The notes beneath the pieces are model-generated. The model had not been told where the DNA came from, searched no databases, and saw nothing but the letters and a program-made list of their open reading frames with translations. Both the position numbers and the translations under genes were made by a program. From NCBI RefSeq assembly GCF_030486405.1, contig NZ_CP129613.1, forward strand, positions 186,001 to 250,000: a stretch of DNA of 64,000 nt. The letters are read 5' to 3'. The stretch comes from Mycolicibacterium sp. HK-90. GTDB taxonomy: Bacteria > Actinomycetota > Actinomycetes > Mycobacteriales > Mycobacteriaceae. Each line of letters begins with the position of its first letter. The stretch's first letter is position 1. This document shows, one piece after another, positions 59,701 through 64,000 of this stretch.

Positions 59701-61527
59701 ATGACCTCAGCGACCATTCCCGGTCTGGACACCGCACCGACGAAACATCAGGGACTGCTGGCCTGGGTTCAGGAGGTCGCAGAGCTGACTCAGCCCGACC
59801 GGGTGGTCTTCGCCGACGGGTCCGCCGAGGAGTACGACCGTCTTGCCGCCCATCTGGTCGAGCAGGGCACCTTCCAGAAGCTCAACGACGAGAAGCAGCC
59901 GAACTCGTACCTGGCGCTCTCGGATCCCTCCGACGTCGCCCGCGTCGAGTCGCGCACCTTCATCTGCTCCGGGCGTGAGCTCGACGCCGGGCCCACCAAC
60001 AACTGGATGGACCCCGCCAAGATGCGCGGGATCATGACCGACCTGTACCGCGGTTCGATGCGCGGCCGCACCATGTGGGTCGTTCCGTTCTGCATGGGTC
60101 CGCTGGACGCCGAGGACCCGAAGCTGGGTGTGGAGATCACCGACTCGGAGTACGTGGTGGTGTCGATGCGCACCATGACCCGGATGGGTGCGAAGGCACT
60201 CGAGAAGATCGGCGACGACGGTTTCTTCGTCAAGGCGCTGCACTCGATCGGCGCACCGCTCGAGCCGGGTCAGAAGGATGTGCCGTGGCCGTGCAACGAC
60301 ACCAAGTACATCACCCACTTCCCCGAGACCCGCGAGATCTGGAGCTTCGGTTCCGGCTACGGCGGCAACGCGCTGCTGGGCAAGAAGTGCTACTCGCTGC
60401 GCATCGCCTCGGCGATGGCCCACGACGAGGGCTGGCTCGCCGAGCACATGCTGATCGTCAAGCTGATCTCGCCGGAGAACAAGTCGTACTTCATCGCCGC
60501 GGCGTTCCCGTCGGCCTGCGGTAAGACCAACCTCGCGATGCTGCAGCCGACCATCCCCGGCTGGCGTGCCGAGACCGTCGGTGACGACATCGCCTGGATG
60601 CGGTTCGGCAAGGACGGCCGGCTGTACGCCGTCAACCCGGAGTTCGGTTTCTTCGGCGTGGCGCCCGGCACCAACTGGGACTCCAACCCGAACGCGATGA
60701 AGACCATCGCCGCCGGCAACACCGTCTTCACCAACGTCGCCAAGACCGACGACAACGACGTGTGGTGGGAAGGCCTGGAGGGCGACCCCGACCACCTGAT
60801 CGACTGGAAGGGCCAGGACTGGTACCGCGAGTCGGAAGACAAGGCGGCACACCCGAACTCGCGCTACTGCACCCCGATCGCCCAGTGCCCGACGCTGGCC
60901 CCGGAATGGGACGACCCGCAGGGTGTGCCGATCTCGGCGATCCTGTTCGGCGGCCGCCGCAAGACCACGGTCCCGCTGGTGACCCAGGCCCGCGACTGGC
61001 AGCACGGTGTGTTCATCGGTGCCACCCTGGGCTCCGAGCAGACCGCAGCCGCCGAGGGCAAGGTCGGCACCGTCCGCCGCGACCCGATGGCCATGCTGCC
61101 GTTCCTCGGCTACAACGTCGGCGACTACTTCCAGCACTGGATCAACATCGGCAAGAACGCCGACGAGTCCAAGCTGCCGGCGGTGTTCTTCGTCAACTGG
61201 TTCCGCCGCGGCGAGGACGGCCGCTTCCTGTGGCCGGGCTTCGGTGAGAACAGCCGCGTGCTGAAGTGGGCCATCGAGCGCATCGAGCACAAGGCCGACG
61301 GCAAGAGCACCCCGATCGGCATCGTTCCCACCGCCGACGACCTCGACCTGTCCGGGCTCGACGTCGACCCCGCCGACGTGAACGAGGCCCTGGCCGTCAA
61401 CGCCGACGAGTGGCGGGCCGAGCTCCCGCTGATCGAGGAGTGGTTCGAGTTCGTCGGGGAGAAGCTGCCCACCGGCATCAAGGACGAGTTCGACGCCCTC
61501 AAGCACCGCCTGGCCGAAGAGTCCTGA
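59701..61527 (+). CDS. pckG: Phosphoenolpyruvate carboxykinase (GTP)
   Basis: 608 aa from the ATG at 59701 with GGAG 8 nt upstream. It converts oxaloacetate and GTP to phosphoenolpyruvate, the entry to gluconeogenesis; called pckA in M. tuberculosis (Rv0211). Motifs: [17 protein letters not shown] (kinase-1a P-loop with the reactive Cys), [27 protein letters not shown] (metal site and guanine-specific region), and [28 protein letters not shown]-terminal [26 protein letters not shown] is complete. Strong codon bias (few rare codons) suggests high expression. A 15-bp hairpin ends the unit. Confidence 0.97.
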   Translation: MTSATIPGLDTAPTKHQGLLAWVQEVAELTQPDRVVFADGSAEEYDRLAAHLVEQGTFQKLNDEKQPNSYLALSDPSDVARVESRTFICSGRELDAGPTNNWMDPAKMRGIMTDLYRGSMRGRTMWVVPFCMGPLDAEDPKLGVEITDSEYVVVSMRTMTRMGAKALEKIGDDGFFVKALHSIGAPLEPGQKDVPWPCNDTKYITHFPETREIWSFGSGYGGNALLGKKCYSLRIASAMAHDEGWLAEHMLIVKLISPENKSYFIAAAFPSACGKTNLAMLQPTIPGWRAETVGDDIAWMRFGKDGRLYAVNPEFGFFGVAPGTNWDSNPNAMKTIAAGNTVFTNVAKTDDNDVWWEGLEGDPDHLIDWKGQDWYRESEDKAAHPNSRYCTPIAQCPTLAPEWDDPQGVPISAILFGGRRKTTVPLVTQARDWQHGVFIGATLGSEQTAAAEGKVGTVRRDPMAMLPFLGYNVGDYFQHWINIGKNADESKLPAVFFVNWFRRGEDGRFLWPGFGENSRVLKWAIERIEHKADGKSTPIGIVPTADDLDLSGLDVDPADVNEALAVNADEWRAELPLIEEWFEFVGEKLPTGIKDEFDALKHRLAEES

Positions 61528-61579
61528 GGCCCCGCGAGCGTGCTGTCTGCCGGTAGGCACGCCGCCACGCATCAGCATT

Positions 61580-61612
61580 ACGCGCACCCTCGTGAATCAC
61601 GAGGGTGCGCGT
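61580..61612. terminator. Hairpin terminator after pckG
   Basis: ACGCGCACCCTCGTG (61580-61594) pairs perfectly with CACGAGGGTGCGCGT (61598-61612) across AAT: 15 bp, 3-nt loop. It is followed by TTGCGT. Just before it lies CCGCGAGCGTGC, the head of the CGCGAG-type elements seen elsewhere here, without its matching arm. Confidence 0.8.
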
Positions 61613-61639
61613 TTGCGTAGGGGCATGGTGAATCCGGGC

Positions 61640-61670
61640 TTGCACTCAACCTCGCTTGAGCCGCAACGCT
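61640..61670 (+). promoter_or_regulatory. MerR-type promoter with SoxR-box-like palindrome
   Basis: -35 TTGCAC (61640-61645) and -10 AACGCT (61665-61670) are separated by 19 bp, the elongated spacing of MerR-activated promoters. The palindrome CTCAA-CCTCGC-TTGAG (61645-61660) lies in the spacer and has the same half-sites and 6-bp gap as the SoxR box (CTCAA-N6-TTGAG). The ATG follows 7 nt after the -10, so the mRNA is likely leaderless. Confidence 0.75.
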
Positions 61671-61677
61671 GCGTGCT

Positions 61678-62565
61678 ATGGAAATCAGCATCGCTCTACC
61701 CACCTTCACTGAGCCCGGCGTCGACATCCCGGACATCCCCTCGGTAGCTCGCCATGCCGAAGCACTCGGGTTCGACGCGGCGTGGGCGGGTGATCATTTG
61801 AGCACCGGCGCACCGTTCCTGGAGAGTGTCGTCGCGCTCAGCGCCGCCGCGGCCGTGACAGGCCGGCTTCAGCTCGGCTTTGGCGTGCTGTTGCTCGGAT
61901 TGCGTTCGCAGGCCTGGGCGGCCAAGCGGATCGGCTCACTGCAGGCGTTGTCGGGTGGCCGGGTGCTGCTCGGTGTCGGTGTGGGCGGCGCCCCCGCTGC
62001 CGAGTGGGCTGCAGCAGGCGCATCGAGACGAGGGCGTGGCCACCGCACCGACCTGATGCTGCAGGCGTTGCCAGATCTGTTGTCCGGAAAAGGAACCGCG
62101 CTGCGTACCGAACTCGGTGAGCCGACGATCACGTTGGAGCCGGCGGTGCCGACGCCTCCGGTGTGGATCGGCGGTGCGTCAGACGCCGCGCTGCATCGGA
62201 CGGTCCGGCACGGAACAGGATGGCTCGCATCGCTTCTGAGCCCCGACCAGATCGCACAGCGACGGGTGCGTTTGGCCGAAATGGCCGACAACAGCGGCAC
62301 CGCTGTACCCCGGATCGGCACCACGTTGTTCACGGCACTCGGTGGCGCCGACCGGGAACAGGCCGTGCGCTGGCTGGAGAGCCTGATCGTTCCGCGGGAG
62401 ACGGCCGAGCAGATGACGATCAGCTCGGAGGGCGAACTCGAGGACAAGCTGGACCACTACGTCGACGCCGGAGTGTCCCACGTGGTCTTCAATGCCGGGA
62501 CGCAGAACCCGTTGGCGCAGTACGACGTGATTGCGGGGATCGCTGCAGCGCAGCGGGCACGGTGA
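61678..62565 (+). CDS. LLM-class flavin-dependent oxidoreductase (F420- or FMN-type)
   Basis: 295 aa. Luciferase-like TIM barrel: ARHAEALGFDAAWAGDHLSTGAPFLESVVALSAAAAVTGRLQLGFGVLLLGLRSQAWAAKRIGSLQALSGGRVLLGVGVGG, then PPVWIGGASDAALHRTVRHGTGWLASLLSPD. Most mycobacterial members use F420H2. The size (295 aa) and the presence of a MerR-controlled promoter suggest a stress-inducible reductase acting on a quinone or electrophile, but no substrate is identifiable. The last 77 bp overlap the end of the convergent MerR gene. Confidence 0.82.
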   Translation: MEISIALPTFTEPGVDIPDIPSVARHAEALGFDAAWAGDHLSTGAPFLESVVALSAAAAVTGRLQLGFGVLLLGLRSQAWAAKRIGSLQALSGGRVLLGVGVGGAPAAEWAAAGASRRGRGHRTDLMLQALPDLLSGKGTALRTELGEPTITLEPAVPTPPVWIGGASDAALHRTVRHGTGWLASLLSPDQIAQRRVRLAEMADNSGTAVPRIGTTLFTALGGADREQAVRWLESLIVPRETAEQMTISSEGELEDKLDHYVDAGVSHVVFNAGTQNPLAQYDVIAGIAAAQRAR

Positions 62566-62932
62566 CACCGCGGCGAAACAGCGGGCATTGCACCAACTCG
62601 GGGCCGTGCCCGCAATCGCGCAGTCGGCCCAGGTAATCGCGTGCCCGGCTGAGCTCGTCGATTCGGCTGTCGATATCACTGATTCGACGGGTTACCGTGC
62701 GCTGCCAATCATCCTGGCCCTGCAGTAGTTCGGAGATGTCCTCGACCGACAGGCGTCCTTCGTGCCGCCACATGTCGACCAGCGCGATGCGGTACACCTG
62801 CTCGCTGTCGTAGATCCGGCTTCCGGCCCGGCGGGCCGACGTCACGAGACCGCAGCGCTCCCAGTAATGCAGAGTGGAGACCGGCAGCCGGAAATGGTCG
62901 GCCACTTCGCGAATCGTCACGTAGTCGGTCAT
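62489..62932 (-). CDS. MerR-family regulator
   Basis: 147 aa. HTH: MTDYVTIREVADHFRLPVSTLHYWERCGLVTSARRAGSRIYDSEQVYRIALVDMW, a standard MerR N-terminus. A dimer coiled coil follows (VTRRISDIDSRIDELSRARDYLGRLRD) with Cys residues in DCGHGPELVQCPLFRRG. It lacks the four-Cys cluster of SoxR (CxxCxC...C), so a metal or thiol sensor or a small-molecule sensor is more likely. It converges on the flavin reductase gene, whose promoter has a MerR-type palindrome, and is its best candidate regulator. It also has a promoter region of its own shared with nothing visible. Confidence 0.83.
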   Translation of the reverse strand: MTDYVTIREVADHFRLPVSTLHYWERCGLVTSARRAGSRIYDSEQVYRIALVDMWRHEGRLSVEDISELLQGQDDWQRTVTRRISDIDSRIDELSRARDYLGRLRDCGHGPELVQCPLFRRGVTVPAALQRSPQSRRTAPTGSASRH

Positions 62933-62985
62933 CGCTCAATTGGACCGCAACTTCACCTGCCGATGGGGTGTCCCTCCGCACGGCT

Positions 62986-64000
62986 TCACGCGCGGGCCGG
63001 CCACCACATGCGCTCGCCCAGCAGGCTCATCGCGGCGGGCACCAGGTAGGTCCGTACCACGGTGATGTCGAGCAGCAGGCCGATGCCGATGGTGGACCCG
63101 ATCTGCACCAGGTTCAGCACCGTCCCGCTGGTCAGCGCGAACATGGTGATCGCGAAAACCACTCCCGCGGTGGTGATCACACTGCCGGTACTGCCGAACC
63201 CGCGGATGATGCCGCTGATCACCCCGCTGTGGGATTCTTCGCGGATGCGGGCGGCGAACAGCATGCTGTAATCGGCGCCGACGGCGACCAGCGCCATGAA
63301 CGACACCGGGAACACCGACCAGTCCAGGCTGATGCCGATCAGGTGTTGCCAGATCAGCGTGGACAGCCCCGCCGCGGCCCCGAACGACAGCACGACCGCG
63401 GCGATCATCAGGACCGGCGCGACCAGACTGCGCAGCATCACGATCAGCACGAGCAGCACGGCCGCCACCGCCACCACACCGAAAAGCGCGAAATCACGCC
63501 AGGTCTGGTCGATGTGACGCTGGGACAGCGAAGCCAGGCCGGTCGATTCGATCTGGGCGTGCTCCAGCACGGTGCCGGTCGCGGCGTTGTTGGCCGCGGC
63601 GATCACGTCGGGCACCGCGCCCATCGCCTCGCCGCCGTACGGATTGACCGACCAGACCACCATCATCCGGGCGCTCCGCCCGTCCGGCGAGATCAGTAGC
63701 TGCTCTCCCGCGGTGAAGCGCCGGTCGGTGCGGCCCTCCTCGGGGAGGTAGAAGCCGCGCCCGGCGCCGGTGCTGGTATCGGCGGACAGCCGGTGCAGGA
63801 AGTCCGAGGCGCGATCGAGCCCCGCGCTGAGCTCGGTGGTCAGCGTGACCATGGTGTCGGTACCCGTCTTCACCTGTCCCAGGCCGGCGGTGAGACGGCT
63901 CAGACCGGTTGTCAGTTCATTGATTCCGGACAGCAGCCGGTTCAGTTCCTGACGGGTCTGGTCGGGGGTGCGGGCACCGAGCGGATCGAGCATGGCCCGC
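62986..64000 (-). CDS. MmpL-type RND transporter, C-terminal part (5' end outside window)
   Basis: At least 338 codons read without a stop to the window edge, so the gene continues to the right. Visible: part of the second porter domain with coiled-coil-like repeats (LNRLLSGINELTTGLSRLTAGLGQVKTGTDTMVTLTTELSAGLDRASDFL), then six TM helices. The Asp-Tyr pair is in ALVAVGADYSMLFAARIREESHSG, followed by GSTGSVITTAGVVFAITMFAL and a short C-terminus ending MSLLGERMWWPARA. This resembles the MmpL family without the long cytoplasmic tail of MmpL3. Cargo unknown. Confidence 0.88.
   Translation of the reverse strand, partial: RAMLDPLGARTPDQTRQELNRLLSGINELTTGLSRLTAGLGQVKTGTDTMVTLTTELSAGLDRASDFLHRLSADTSTGAGRGFYLPEEGRTDRRFTAGEQLLISPDGRSARMMVVWSVNPYGGEAMGAVPDVIAAANNAATGTVLEHAQIESTGLASLSQRHIDQTWRDFALFGVVAVAAVLLVLIVMLRSLVAPVLMIAAVVLSFGAAAGLSTLIWQHLIGISLDWSVFPVSFMALVAVGADYSMLFAARIREESHSGVISGIIRGFGSTGSVITTAGVVFAITMFALTSGTVLNLVQIGSTIGIGLLLDITVVRTYLVPAAMSLLGERMWWPARA

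Noticed and set aside
59707..61587. 626-codon open frame antisense to pckG
   Set aside because: pckG is certain and codon-biased; the antisense frame has shadow composition and no motifs.

Overview
The window is high-GC actinobacterial DNA and is most likely from a rapidly growing Mycolicibacterium. The gene order from the pirin gene to the PEP carboxykinase gene follows Mycobacterium tuberculosis Rv0181c-Rv0211 as I recall it: pirin, sigG, monoacylglycerol lipase, DUF2786/HExxH pair, O-methyltransferase, ilvD, ricR, MFS pump, L,D-transpeptidase, zmp1, omamA/omamB, mmpL11, hemophores, LPG-synthase-like protein, AI-2E protein, mmpL3, NYN protein, trmB, the Rv0209/Rv0210 pair, pckG. The second prrAB-like two-component system next to mmpL11 also suits the M. 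smegmatis group. No rRNA, tRNA or CRISPR array was seen.

Layout. 0-4.2 kb: a truncated ArsR gene diverges from an operon of an MBL/rhodanese protein and two MFS transporters, with a perfect palindrome between them. 4.1-15.2 kb: sugar-dehydrogenase-type lipoprotein, pirin, SDR, DUF1232, NDMA-dependent alcohol dehydrogenase, VOC protein, a DUF559-type protein flanked by 28-bp repeats, then sigG, the lipase operon, the DUF2786/HExxH pair and an O-methyltransferase. 15.2-31.7 kb: an accessory block absent from the M. tuberculosis order, apart from a small SPW protein. It holds an intact IS110-group element with a readable bridge RNA, an mmpS-mmpL pair, TetR regulators, an aldehyde dehydrogenase/MpaB pair, two decayed genes, a large LuxR-type ATPase regulator and an ankyrin protein.

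31.8-61.6 kb: the conserved cell-envelope block. It contains ilvD, copper-responsive ricR, L,D-transpeptidase, Zmp1, Mce-accessory OmamA/OmamB, MmpL11 with two hemophore-like proteins, a two-component system, an M23 lipoprotein, MmpL3, TrmB, two P-loop-like proteins lacking the Walker lysine, and pckG. 61.6-64 kb: a flavin-dependent oxidoreductase with a MerR-type promoter, a MerR gene, and the C-terminal part of a fourth MmpL that runs off the right edge.

Themes. Four MmpL proteins plus MmpS, OmamA/B, LDT, M23, Zmp1 and hemophores make this an envelope and lipid/heme trafficking neighbourhood. Many genes lack a Shine-Dalgarno sequence and carry a TAnnnT -10 element 6-7 nt before the start codon, which points to leaderless mRNAs. 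Most local regulators have a visible palindrome in the adjacent promoter. The most striking structure is the bridge-RNA region of the IS110 element, where target and donor guide segments match the element's own junctions.
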